Shown here: positions 27,278 to 35,801 of the stretch, piece after piece
How the letters are laid out: each line of letters begins with the position of its first letter
How positions within the stretch are numbered: position 1 is the stretch's first letter
Source of the DNA: PSRI01 sp041484195
Lineage (GTDB): Bacteria; Bacteroidota; Bacteroidia; Chitinophagales; Chitinophagaceae
Direction: 5' to 3'
DNA: 64,000 nucleotides
Assembly (NCBI GenBank): GCA_041484195.1
Contig: JBGPHC010000003.1
Span: 210,659-274,658, forward strand
The notes under the pieces: model-generated
What the model was told of the DNA's origin: nothing
The model's input: only the letters and a program-made list of their open reading frames with translations
Database searches by the model: none
Made by a program: the position numbers and the translations under genes

Positions 27278-28000
27278 ATGACGGGGCAATCCAAAGAAAA
27301 TATATCGGCCACCACCGAACAGAATATCTCATTTTACAATGAAATAGCAGGTCAATACAATGCCATATTGAATGCAGAAGATACCAACAGCATTGTGAGG
27401 AGCAAAGTTGCAGGAAAATTTCATGACACCACAAAATCCGGACTGGTACTGGATTTCGGCGGAGGCACGGGACTTGACCTGGATTGGCTTGTGGGCTTTC
27501 AGTATGAGATCTTTTTTTGTGAGCCATCGGCCGGAATGCGGCAAATGGCGATTAAGCGAAATACCGATCTGTTGCACAGCCTTCATATCAATTTCCTGGA
27601 ACAGGAGAAGACGGATTTTACAAGATGGCATCAGCAACTCCCCTTTTCGCAGCAGGTAGATGCCATACTCTCCAATTTCGCGGTCATCAACAATATCGCC
27701 GATATTCAATCCTTGTTTGCCGCCATGGCAAGGGTGCTAAAACCAGGAGCCCACCTGATGGCGCTCATGCTGGATAATCGCTGGCAAACATTGTCTCGGC
27801 GCCACCCGGCAGCATACTTGAAATCCCTCTTCAATCGCCGCACGATCAACTTGAAAGTTCAATTTAAAGGATATGAACAGACCGTTTACCTTCATACTAT
27901 GAATAAGATCAGGAAAGCCTCTTCAACTTATTTTGATTTTTGTTATTCCGAATCCATTAGCGGATCGGGCTTTATTTTGATTGACCTGATCAGGAAATGA
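27278..28000 (+). CDS. Class I SAM-dependent methyltransferase
   Basis: A 240-residue methyltransferase. I place the start at the ATG giving MTGQSKENISATTEQN; the frame runs 29 codons further up to a TTG but those residues are not like the family. SAM motif I is VLDFGGGTGLDLDWL (around residue 60), motif II the acidic CEPSAGMRQMA, motif IV the segment AILSNFAVINNI, and the late strand ARVLKPGAHLMALML. It overlaps the next gene by ATGA and so works in the same operon. Substrate unknown; in this context a sugar or lipid hydroxyl/carboxyl is plausible. Confidence 0.82.
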   Translation: MTGQSKENISATTEQNISFYNEIAGQYNAILNAEDTNSIVRSKVAGKFHDTTKSGLVLDFGGGTGLDLDWLVGFQYEIFFCEPSAGMRQMAIKRNTDLLHSLHINFLEQEKTDFTRWHQQLPFSQQVDAILSNFAVINNIADIQSLFAAMARVLKPGAHLMALMLDNRWQTLSRRHPAAYLKSLFNRRTINLKVQFKGYEQTVYLHTMNKIRKASSTYFDFCYSESISGSGFILIDLIRK

Positions 28001-28941
28001 TAAAATTTATAAGGAAAATATTGTGGGGAAATCCCAATGAATACATTACTGTAAGGATCCCGGATAAGATTGATGAAAGGGTTTATTTGGAAACGGGGGC
28101 ACTGGCACTCGATATTTCAAAGATTCATTGGATCCTGTCACTGGATCCCATGGTAATCGGTGTCTGGATTCATGATCCCGGACATAGAGCCATCCTTGAC
28201 AAAGAAAATAGATACAGCATATATTTCAGAGAGTCGCCTGAACCAGGCAATCATAATAAAAAGCCAATCATACTAGCTTGCATGGAACTTGGCTTCCTGG
28301 ATAAGATTGAAGAGAAAGATGGAACTCTGTTTTTGTTAAGGCTAATCAGAAGCCAGATCCTGCCTGGTAAACGGATGAAAGGATTGAACTTATACTTAAC
28401 CCGTTTCAAAAAACCGGACTACAGTTTTGCAAGATTCAAATCTCTTGCGTCGGCATATAGTTATCCCAGAAAGGTGAACCTGATATCTTTCAGGCAGGAA
28501 GATTATTTCAATCTCTTCCCAATGGATTTGCTGGGTAATATAGAAGGTTCCAACCGCCATTTATTCGGACTGCGTCATTCAAATGTTGCGCTACAAAAAA
28601 TTATTGAAACCAGGAAGATGGTTGTATCCGGAATTTCCTATGAGCAAAAAGACATTATTTACCAACTGGGAAAGCATCATAGTGCCAATCCGCGCTCTTT
28701 GCAGGACCTCCCATTTAAAACTTTTGAAACTGAAAGTTTCGGGTTTTATCTACCGGAATGGGCTGAAAATTATAGTGAAATTAACATCACCAAAACGATC
28801 AACCTGGGAAGCCATATGCTGCTTTGGGGCCAGGCTGCCAATACAGTGATGGTAAAGGAATCGAAGGGATCTCTTTTTCACATACATTTCCTGCTTTATC
28901 TCCATCAACAAAAAAGAGGATCTTCCTACCCAGTTGCATAA
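27997..28941 (+). CDS. Uncharacterised protein with a possible FMN-binding split-barrel (flavin reductase-like) C-terminus
   Basis: A 314-residue protein that I do not recognise with certainty. It has no signal peptide or membrane helix. Residues about 150-310 read like a diverged flavin-reductase-type split barrel: SYPRKVNLISFRQEDYFNLFPMD, then HSNVALQKIIETRKMVVS, KDIIYQLGKHHSANPRS, and a late NLGSHMLLWGQA strand that matches the G(D/S)H-x-L-(F/W)-x-G pattern of those proteins. The first 150 residues have no clear match. It overlaps the methyltransferase gene by ATGA (4 bp). A redox role in tailoring the glycan or lipid is an inference from this weak resemblance. Confidence 0.6.
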   Translation: MIKFIRKILWGNPNEYITVRIPDKIDERVYLETGALALDISKIHWILSLDPMVIGVWIHDPGHRAILDKENRYSIYFRESPEPGNHNKKPIILACMELGFLDKIEEKDGTLFLLRLIRSQILPGKRMKGLNLYLTRFKKPDYSFARFKSLASAYSYPRKVNLISFRQEDYFNLFPMDLLGNIEGSNRHLFGLRHSNVALQKIIETRKMVVSGISYEQKDIIYQLGKHHSANPRSLQDLPFKTFETESFGFYLPEWAENYSEINITKTINLGSHMLLWGQAANTVMVKESKGSLFHIHFLLYLHQQKRGSSYPVA

Positions 28942-28952
28942 TGGGAGATCCA

Positions 28953-30146
28953 TCAGTTTTTAGCAGTAGTTAATGCGAACATGCTGGCGTATCTTCTAAT
29001 AAATAGGATGTAAATGATGAGATAATAAGGAATATAAAATCTGTCCGATATATCCGGGTACAGGATGGTCCTTACCGCGATCACACCCAGTATGCAGCAG
29101 GCAAATAGCTGCTCGAAACTCCAGTCGCTTATTTTCGCCCCCGGTTTACGAAGGGAAATCAATCCAATCAGGATCAGGCATACCACCATATTAGAATAGT
29201 ATAAACCCGCGATAACATGAGAGTATAGCACCTGCAAGTATTCCTTCAGGGAAAAGCCGGCATGGTATTCGTGCTCCAGGTTCAGGTATCTGAAAAAATG
29301 AGTATAGTAAAACAGGCTCCATCCGTATGCGCTTGCCGACATGGCCACAACCACATAGCTGAGTAATAGCAGTAACAAGATTATCACATATTGCCTTCGC
29401 TTTATTGGCAAGATTGACTTTCGGGAAAAGGCCAGCAGGCTGACAATGGCAATGCAGGTGATCACATTATCCAGCCTCGTGAATATCGAAAGCAGAAGCA
29501 ATGCTACCAATGGCCAAAGCCGCGGTTTTACAACCACAAAATACATGGCTGAAAGCATTATGAAGGCCGAGACTCCATCGGGAGTTGAAATTCCGGCCAT
29601 ATGGAGCATGGGCGCCGTAATCATGATCAGGAAACTGAAAATAATTGCATAATACTGTTGCAGGTATAGTTGAAGGCAGTAGAGAAGCAGGAAGCTGATC
29701 AGCAGAAAGCATAATGCCGAAGGAAATACAGTGGCGGCAGGCAGCGGAATCCCGGATTTGTAGGCGAGGTAAATCAGGCCGATATAGAGTGGCTTGACAG
29801 AATAAAATGGAAGTTGTTTATAAAATTCTGATGGATTTTCGTACATTTTCTTACGATAGGGAATCGAGCTATCCACCAGCATAGCATAGGCCCCGGAGGA
29901 CATGTTTTCCTTCGCGATCCGGTAGGTTTCTTTGTGGACCAAATCCACATCCTGATGTTCAATTTTCAGGGTCAGCGCCATATAAGGAAGCATGTCCCAA
30001 TTATATTCCGGCTTCCTGAAAGCATGAACGGCTACTATTAGTACCGCAATGAAATAGAGAACCCACAGCAGGGCTTTTATGAAGCGATCGCTGCCATGAG
30101 ATAAATGAAAGGCATCCTTTTGTTTAATATCCTCGTATTTTACCAT
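28953..30146 (-). CDS. GT-C type multi-pass membrane glycosyltransferase-like protein
   Basis: A 397-residue integral membrane protein with about ten hydrophobic segments. The first periplasmic loop carries PEYNWDMLPYMALTLKIEH, where the Asp in a short motif after helix 1 is the mark of GT-C enzymes (GT39/ArnT-like). No soluble domain follows. It likely transfers a sugar from a polyprenyl-phosphate donor on the outer face of the inner membrane. It is divergent from the radical-SAM gene at 30220, sharing a short region with a perfect hairpin, and convergent with the split-barrel gene (11 bp gap). Confidence 0.75.
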   Translation of the reverse strand: MVKYEDIKQKDAFHLSHGSDRFIKALLWVLYFIAVLIVAVHAFRKPEYNWDMLPYMALTLKIEHQDVDLVHKETYRIAKENMSSGAYAMLVDSSIPYRKKMYENPSEFYKQLPFYSVKPLYIGLIYLAYKSGIPLPAATVFPSALCFLLISFLLLYCLQLYLQQYYAIIFSFLIMITAPMLHMAGISTPDGVSAFIMLSAMYFVVVKPRLWPLVALLLLSIFTRLDNVITCIAIVSLLAFSRKSILPIKRRQYVIILLLLLLSYVVVAMSASAYGWSLFYYTHFFRYLNLEHEYHAGFSLKEYLQVLYSHVIAGLYYSNMVVCLILIGLISLRKPGAKISDWSFEQLFACCILGVIAVRTILYPDISDRFYIPYYLIIYILFIRRYASMFALTTAKN

Positions 30147-30175
30147 ACGCCTAAAAATAGCAATAAACAGGCTTC

Positions 30176-30194
30176 AAAACGCGGCCGGCGTTTT
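30176..30194. promoter_or_regulatory. Perfect 7-bp hairpin at the divergent start region
   Basis: AAAACGC (30176-30182), loop GGCCG, then GCGTTTT (30188-30194). It lies between the divergent membrane transferase (start 30146) and the radical-SAM gene. It directly abuts a possible ATG at 30196, which argues for the later start at 30220. It could be an operator or act in the messenger leader. No TANNTTTG box is visible here. Confidence 0.45.
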
Positions 30195-30219
30195 GATGGG
30201 GATCAATCAAAATATTCTA

Positions 30220-31719
30220 ATGAATAAAGTCCTTCTGTTCAATCCGCGAAGTGCGAGGTACAAACCGCGTATTCCCAATTCAGTTCTGACCGTTGCCGCC
30301 TCCATTGATGGATTGTACGACTGGGCAATTGTAGATGGTAACCGGGAACTTGATCCCTGGCAAAAAATCAAGAGCTATTTGAGTACAGGCGAATACAAAT
30401 ATGTGGGCTTCAGTGTAATGCCCGGGCCCCAACTGAAGCAGGCCATCCCTTTTGCCAAACAAATCAAAGCAGAATTTCCTCAAACAATCATGATTTGGGG
30501 CGGATATTTCCCTTCCAACCAATTTCGAGTTGTTTTGGAATCGGGATGGGTGGATTTTATCGTGAACGGACCCGGCGATAAATGCTTCCCGGCTCTCATA
30601 ACCGCCCTCGAAAACCATCAGCCTTATGAAATGATCAGCAACCTGATCTATCGCCGGGATGGAGAGATCATCAAGACTAAAAAGGACGAATTATACAACC
30701 AGGATGAATTGACTCCTCTGCCATACAAAAAGCTGGATCAAATCTATCCGCTGAAGCGCTATCTCGGCAAGACCTACCTGGGAAGCAGAACCATTGCCTA
30801 TCATTCCAGCGTCGGTTGCCCTTTCACTTGTTCCTTTTGCGCTGTGGTGCCCATATATAACGCGAGATGGAGAGGTAAATCTGCTGCTCATATATACCAG
30901 GATATCAAATTCCTTAAATACCATTTTGGAGGGAACGCGATCGAATTCCACGATAACAATTTTTTTGTCTCTGAAAAGCGCACAGTCGAATTTGCAAGGA
31001 TGATTCAAAAAGAAAATATCGTATGGTGGGGAGAAGGCAGGATTGACACCATTGACAAATATTCTGATGAATCGCTACAGATCATGAGAGAATCCGGCTG
31101 CCGGATGATCTTTTTCGGCGCGGAAACGGGGAATGACGAAATTCTCCGGAAAATGGACAAAGGCGGAACTCAGAGTAGCGCGCAGATCCGGGCTTTTGCC
31201 GCCCGGATGGCCCGTTTTGACATCATACCCGAATATTCCTTTGTGCTGGGTACCCCCGCCGATACGCCAGAACAGGTAATGAAACAGATTGACCAGGACA
31301 TCGCATTTATCAAAGAAATCAAGGTCATCAATCCCCGTACCGAAATTATCATTTACGTCTACACCCCCGTGCCCACCGAAGGTTCGGAAATGTATGACAA
31401 AGTGATGGAAAGTGGATTCCGCTTCCCTGAAAAACTGGAAGACTGGATCGGGCCCCAATGGGACCAGTTCGATTTGCGAAAAAATCCGCTTACCCCCTGG
31501 CTCAGTCCGGAAATGATCGATAAGATCAAAGATTTTGAAACGGTGCTTAACGCGTATTACCCAACGGTATCGGATATACGCCTGAATACCATTAAGAGAA
31601 CCCTCATGCGCACGATGGCGGCCATTAGGTATAAGACAGGGATCTACTGGAAGCCTTATGAACTGAAGGCCTTACAGGTATGGTGGAAATACCGCCAGCC
31701 CGAGATTGAAGGCTTTTAA
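30220..31719 (+). CDS. B12-binding-domain radical SAM protein
   Basis: A protein of about 499 residues, class-B radical-SAM architecture: N-terminal cobalamin-binding-like domain (residues 1-150), then the radical-SAM barrel with the cluster motif CPFTCSFC (CxxxCxxC, near residue 210), followed by GGNAIEFHDNNFF, CRMIFFGAETGNDEIL and the late FVLGTPADTPEQV. No DxHxxG cobalamin ligand is visible, as in many of this class. I take the ATG giving MNKVLLFNPRS, after the hairpin; an ATG at 30196 and TTG at 30193 are alternatives. It is first in a block with overlapping genes. Likely a methyltransferase or rearrangement enzyme; substrate unknown. Confidence 0.88.
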   Translation: MNKVLLFNPRSARYKPRIPNSVLTVAASIDGLYDWAIVDGNRELDPWQKIKSYLSTGEYKYVGFSVMPGPQLKQAIPFAKQIKAEFPQTIMIWGGYFPSNQFRVVLESGWVDFIVNGPGDKCFPALITALENHQPYEMISNLIYRRDGEIIKTKKDELYNQDELTPLPYKKLDQIYPLKRYLGKTYLGSRTIAYHSSVGCPFTCSFCAVVPIYNARWRGKSAAHIYQDIKFLKYHFGGNAIEFHDNNFFVSEKRTVEFARMIQKENIVWWGEGRIDTIDKYSDESLQIMRESGCRMIFFGAETGNDEILRKMDKGGTQSSAQIRAFAARMARFDIIPEYSFVLGTPADTPEQVMKQIDQDIAFIKEIKVINPRTEIIIYVYTPVPTEGSEMYDKVMESGFRFPEKLEDWIGPQWDQFDLRKNPLTPWLSPEMIDKIKDFETVLNAYYPTVSDIRLNTIKRTLMRTMAAIRYKTGIYWKPYELKALQVWWKYRQPEIEGF

Positions 31720-32422
31720 ACATTCTATTAATTTGAGAACCGCATTCAAATATATTGTGTCTCGCACCTACCGGCCATTGCTGGAAAAATATCTTACAAA
31801 AAGCAGGGTATATCTGTACAGAGGTGTAAAGATTTCAGTTACTCCCGGAGTATTTCATCCGGGCTTTTTCACGAGCACTAAAATGTTGTGGAGGCAAATC
31901 GGGAAGCTTGCAATTCAGGGTAAGTCATTGCTTGAATTGGGTGCGGGAAGTGGGCTCATATCGGTGTCTGCCGCCAAGCAAGGCGCCAGGGTAACCGCCA
32001 CTGATATCAACCCTGCAGCCATCAGGTGTTTGGAAATTAACCGCCTCCAAAATGAAGTGGAATTGAATATCATCCGGTCAGACCTATTCAGGAATATTCC
32101 AAGACAAAGTTTCGACATCATCGCCATCAATCCGCCGTATTACAAAAAAACGCCTCAATCCATGGCTGACTATGCCTGGTTTTGCGGTGAGAACGGGGAA
32201 TATTTTGAACAACTCTTCAATGATCTGGGCGACTATATCCATGGCAATTCAACAGTGCTGATGGTGCTTTGCGATGGATGCGATCTGGAAATGATCCTGA
32301 CACTGGCAAGCCGGCATGGATTCCTCTGCAATTGCGTGCTGTCTCAACAAAACCTGCTGGAAACAAATTTCATTTTCAAAATCGAGTCGCCTCATGTATC
32401 CCATTTTTCCAGATATCAATAA
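31706..32422 (+). CDS. Class I SAM methyltransferase with NPPY motif (HemK/RsmC-like)
   Basis: A 238-residue methyltransferase. SAM motif I is LLELGAGSGLISVSAAKQGA, followed by TDINPAAIRCLEIN and the motif IV INPPYYKKTPQ, the (N/D)PPY type of enzymes that methylate nitrogen in nucleic acids or glutamine, here more likely in a small-molecule or lipid setting. The reading frame begins inside the preceding radical-SAM gene with a TTG (14-bp overlap); no ATG precedes motif I except one after the expected domain start, so a non-ATG start (31706 or 31733) is required. The late segment has CDGCDLEMILTL. Substrate unknown. Confidence 0.8.
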   Translation: MKAFKHSINLRTAFKYIVSRTYRPLLEKYLTKSRVYLYRGVKISVTPGVFHPGFFTSTKMLWRQIGKLAIQGKSLLELGAGSGLISVSAAKQGARVTATDINPAAIRCLEINRLQNEVELNIIRSDLFRNIPRQSFDIIAINPPYYKKTPQSMADYAWFCGENGEYFEQLFNDLGDYIHGNSTVLMVLCDGCDLEMILTLASRHGFLCNCVLSQQNLLETNFIFKIESPHVSHFSRYQ

Positions 32423-33161
32423 GAGTAGAGAGGCTGTAACGGCAGAGGATGACGGTAGTCAATTTGAAAGCCTTTACCTCGCTGCAAGACTCCGGGAACA
32501 AAGGATTTATTCTGACGATGAATTGCTGCGGCTGCCGGGTATTGAATCCTACCATCCCCATTACCGCGAATGGAAAATCAGGAAAAAATCCAGTCAATCT
32601 CTTATTTCTTTTCTCGCAAGTCAGAATAGGAAAATGGCAATCCTTGAAATTGGCTGTGGCAATGGATGGCTGAGTCATCAATTGTCAGGAATCAGGGAGA
32701 GCGAAGTATGGGGTTCTGATATCAATCAAGTGGAATTGGAACAGGCTTCCCGGGTTTTCTCAGGATTCGGCAATCTCAAATTCATAGAGGGCGATATCCG
32801 AGAAAATTTATTAACGGGGAAACAATTCGACGTGATTGTTCTTGCAGCATCCATACAATATTTCCCCACTCTGCATGAAGTAATGACGCCCGCTCTCAGG
32901 AGACTGGCAAGGCATGGTGAAATTCATATCATCGACAGTCATTTTTATGAGTCGGCAGCATTGGAAGCGGCGAGAAAGAGAACCAGGGAATACTACAGTG
33001 AAATGGGCCTGCCCCAAATGGCCGAACGCTATTTTCATCATGCACTGGAAGAACTGGAAGAGTATTCGTGTAAAATGATTTATGATCCGTCGTCAAGGAT
33101 GCAAAGACTCAGAATCAGGCATCCTTTTCCGTGGATCAGGATCAATAATCCCGAACAATAA
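32394..33161 (+). CDS. Class I SAM methyltransferase
   Basis: A 255-residue methyltransferase starting at the ATG giving MYPIFPDINKSRE, 29 bp inside the previous gene's end. SAM motif I is ILEIGCGNGWLSHQL (near residue 85), then GSDINQVELEQASRVF, and a conserved acidic motif IDSHFYESAALEAARKRTREYY that resembles methyltransferases placed with glycan genes. The upstream frame extends 26 codons but is not conserved-looking. It is followed after 5 bp by the SPASM radical-SAM gene. Target unknown. Confidence 0.83.
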   Translation: MYPIFPDINKSREAVTAEDDGSQFESLYLAARLREQRIYSDDELLRLPGIESYHPHYREWKIRKKSSQSLISFLASQNRKMAILEIGCGNGWLSHQLSGIRESEVWGSDINQVELEQASRVFSGFGNLKFIEGDIRENLLTGKQFDVIVLAASIQYFPTLHEVMTPALRRLARHGEIHIIDSHFYESAALEAARKRTREYYSEMGLPQMAERYFHHALEELEEYSCKMIYDPSSRMQRLRIRHPFPWIRINNPEQ

Positions 33162-33166
33162 AATTC

Positions 33167-34225
33167 ATGCTCAGTCAATCATTAATACATACCTACCAAC
33201 GATACAGGACCTTGCAGACAGACAGGATCAGGGCCCTGCCCATCGTGATCCTCATGCCTCACAGCGCCTGCAATTGCCAGTGTGTGATGTGCGATATTTG
33301 GAAAGACAATAAGAATCTGAAACAACTCAGGGAGGAGGATATTACTGGCCTGCTGCAATCCTTGAGAAAATTCGGTACCCGGGAAGTCGTGATGTCGGGA
33401 GGTGAAGCCTTGCTCAACCCAAATTTTTTCCGCTTTTGCGAAATCCTGAAAAAAGAAAGAATCAAGATAACCGTATTGTCCACCGGCCTCACTCTTAAAA
33501 GGAATGTTGAACGCATCCTGCAGTGGGTAAACCAGGTGATTGTTTCATTAGATGGAGACCAGGCAACTCATGACAGGATCAGAAATATTCCCGGTGCGTT
33601 TAGTAAGCTGAAGGAGGGAGTGGTGGAACTCAAGTCAATGAATCCTTCATTCAGGATCAGCGGCAGGACGGTCATACACCGACTGAATTTCAGGAATTGG
33701 CCGGCAATCATTGAAAGTGCCCGCGAAATGGGGCTGGACCAGGTGAGTTTTTTGCCGGCGGATGTGAGCAGCCATGCGTTCAATCGCGAAATGGCATGGA
33801 CGGAACCCAGGCAACATGAAATTCTGCTGAGCCGTGACGAGCTTTCGGAACTAAATGATATCATCCACAAATTGATCCTGAAATATAAGAGCGGGGGTCA
33901 GGATCATTTTATATCAGAATCCGCGGAAAAATTGCAGAAGATCCATGACTATTATGCCGCTTTCTACGGAATGAATCCTTTTCCATATAAGAAATGCAAT
34001 GCTCCCTGGGTGTCCACAGTCATTGAAGCCGACGGCACCGTGAGGCCATGTTTTTTTCATGAAGCCCTGGGCAATATTCATGAGGAGTCGCTGGATAGGA
34101 TCCTGAACAGCAGGTCTGCCCTGTCTTTCAGAAAATCGCTTGACATTCACAAGAATGAGATTTGCGCCAAATGTGTTTGTTATTTAAATCTGCCTCCGGG
34201 AATGAATCCGGCAGCGGGTTCGTGA
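33167..34225 (+). CDS. Radical SAM protein with SPASM-like C-terminus
   Basis: A 352-residue radical-SAM enzyme. The 4Fe-4S motif is CNCQCVMC (CxxxCxxC, residues about 35-42) in the first strand LPIVILMPHSACNCQ, followed by VVMSGGEALLNPNFFRFCEIL and VIVSLDGDQATHDRIR. The C-terminus carries the auxiliary-cluster cysteines typical of SPASM/twitch domains: KCNAPWVSTVIEADGTVRPCFFHEALGNI and later ICAKCVCYL. Such enzymes modify peptides, sugars or other small molecules. No short precursor peptide gene is evident next to it, so a peptide (RiPP) role is not supported. It follows the methyltransferase by 5 bp and precedes the GT39 gene by 46 bp. Confidence 0.9.
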   Translation: MLSQSLIHTYQRYRTLQTDRIRALPIVILMPHSACNCQCVMCDIWKDNKNLKQLREEDITGLLQSLRKFGTREVVMSGGEALLNPNFFRFCEILKKERIKITVLSTGLTLKRNVERILQWVNQVIVSLDGDQATHDRIRNIPGAFSKLKEGVVELKSMNPSFRISGRTVIHRLNFRNWPAIIESAREMGLDQVSFLPADVSSHAFNREMAWTEPRQHEILLSRDELSELNDIIHKLILKYKSGGQDHFISESAEKLQKIHDYYAAFYGMNPFPYKKCNAPWVSTVIEADGTVRPCFFHEALGNIHEESLDRILNSRSALSFRKSLDIHKNEICAKCVCYLNLPPGMNPAAGS

Positions 34226-34271
34226 ACGGATTTCCTGAAATTTTTTACCCACTACTACTACCTTTACCTGC

Positions 34272-35729
34272 ATGACCGCCGCAAACCCCATGCCCCGCAG
34301 CTTTGTATGGAAGCCCATACATATCATTTTGATAGTAGGCTTTCTTCAATTGCTGATCACGCTGCTCACTGACGGATTTGCCCTTTCCTTTGATGAAGCT
34401 ATGTGGCATTATATCGGGAGAGACTGGTTCAGGCACGGTCTAACGCCCTATTCGGGTGGAGTTGATAATAAATCTCCTTTGATCTTCGCCATATTTGGAT
34501 TTTCCGACTGGCTCTTCGGTGTCAATTACTGGTTTCCTCGCTTATTGGGTACCGTTATACAATCAGTTGGCATTTACTATCTCTACCTGGTGGCACTGAA
34601 GTTGGCTGGCCGCCGGGCCGGAATGATCACGATCGTATTATATGGGCTTTCCTTACTCTGGCGCAGCACCGACGGGAAATTGGTTTCACTGACAGAGACC
34701 TATGCCATTACATTCATTATCCTGGCCTTCTATCTTTTTTTATCTGCCAAAATTCAAAGGGACTATTTCCTGAGCGGCCTGATAAGTGCCATAGGACTTG
34801 GTTTCAGGCTATCAGCAGGATTTGGGATGGTTGCCATTCTCCTCTGGTCCCTGAAGCAGGGTGGGAAAAAACAAATTTTCAGTTTTTGCCTAGGCCTTCT
34901 CACGGGATGTCTGCTCTTGGCAGTCCTGGTCCTACTTTCTGGAATTTCCCTGAATGAATTCATCAGGTATGCTTTCCTGGACAATTTCGGTGCAGGCAGC
35001 GCAACAGACCATTCTCCTCTGTGGCGACTCGAAGGACTGGTCACTGGTTTCTTTTATTCGGAACTCTTACTATTCCTTCCAGGGGTGTTGGCCTATTTCC
35101 TAATCAAAAAGAAATCATCGCTTCCAGGCATCTGGTTTATTTGTGAATTCATCGGCCTCAATATTATTGGAATCTACGCAAGGGCGCATTTCAAAAATCT
35201 ATTGCCCTCCATGTCACTGATGAGCGCGATCTCCATCACTTACCTGATTGATGAGTACAAAGTACCCGCAAAGCCGGTGATGATCATCCTTTGGATCAGT
35301 TTCTTTCCAAAATTGCTGGAGCCCCTTGTCAATCTCAAGAAATTGTTGCTCCCAACTTTGGTCCGAAGCACCGCCTTTATCCCCAATGACTATGCCAAAA
35401 AAGAAATGGGCTTTTGGGTCAAAGCCCATACTGCTCCCGATGAGAAGGTGCTGGTGGCGGGATTCGGCGCCATAGTTCAGGCATATTCAGAAAGAATCTC
35501 ACCCAGCATTTATTTCAATGCCACACAAACCAAAATGGCCAAAGAAAGGTTTTTCAGCGAGGTTCGCAGGCAGGAACCAGCCATGGTATTGGTTCCGGCA
35601 TCTGCCAACTACCAGGCAGAAGTGCAGGCCGATGTGCGGGAATTTGTTGACAGCCTGGTATCCAAGGATTATGAACTCGAAAATAATCTTTATGGTTACC
35701 GTGTATACAGCATCCATAAAGGAAAATAA
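34272..35729 (+). CDS. Glycosyltransferase family 39 (ArnT/PMT-like) membrane protein
   Basis: A 485-residue multi-pass GT-C protein. The first periplasmic loop reads ALSFDEAMWHYIGRDWFRHGLTPYSGGVDNKSPL, with the D-E pair and the HGLxPY segment of the GT39/ArnT-like group. About ten hydrophobic helices follow and a C-terminal soluble part of about 120 residues (from NDYAKKEMGFWVKAHTAPDEKVLV). It uses a polyprenyl-phosphate sugar donor on the periplasmic side, transferring a sugar to lipid, protein or glycan. It lies in the radical-SAM block with 46 bp upstream and 72 bp downstream spacing. Confidence 0.87.
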   Translation: MTAANPMPRSFVWKPIHIILIVGFLQLLITLLTDGFALSFDEAMWHYIGRDWFRHGLTPYSGGVDNKSPLIFAIFGFSDWLFGVNYWFPRLLGTVIQSVGIYYLYLVALKLAGRRAGMITIVLYGLSLLWRSTDGKLVSLTETYAITFIILAFYLFLSAKIQRDYFLSGLISAIGLGFRLSAGFGMVAILLWSLKQGGKKQIFSFCLGLLTGCLLLAVLVLLSGISLNEFIRYAFLDNFGAGSATDHSPLWRLEGLVTGFFYSELLLFLPGVLAYFLIKKKSSLPGIWFICEFIGLNIIGIYARAHFKNLLPSMSLMSAISITYLIDEYKVPAKPVMIILWISFFPKLLEPLVNLKKLLLPTLVRSTAFIPNDYAKKEMGFWVKAHTAPDEKVLVAGFGAIVQAYSERISPSIYFNATQTKMAKERFFSEVRRQEPAMVLVPASANYQAEVQADVREFVDSLVSKDYELENNLYGYRVYSIHKGK

Positions 35730-35801
35730 CCGCCCCAGGTTTACGCAACCCCCGGGTCATCGGGATCGTATTAGGGGATAGTGCACTAATTTCAACGAAT
35801 C

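Noticed and set aside
33167..34225. Radical-SAM/SPASM gene as part of a RiPP peptide system
   Set aside because: No short precursor-like gene with a repeated or Cys-rich core lies next to it; the neighbours are glycan and methyltransferase genes.
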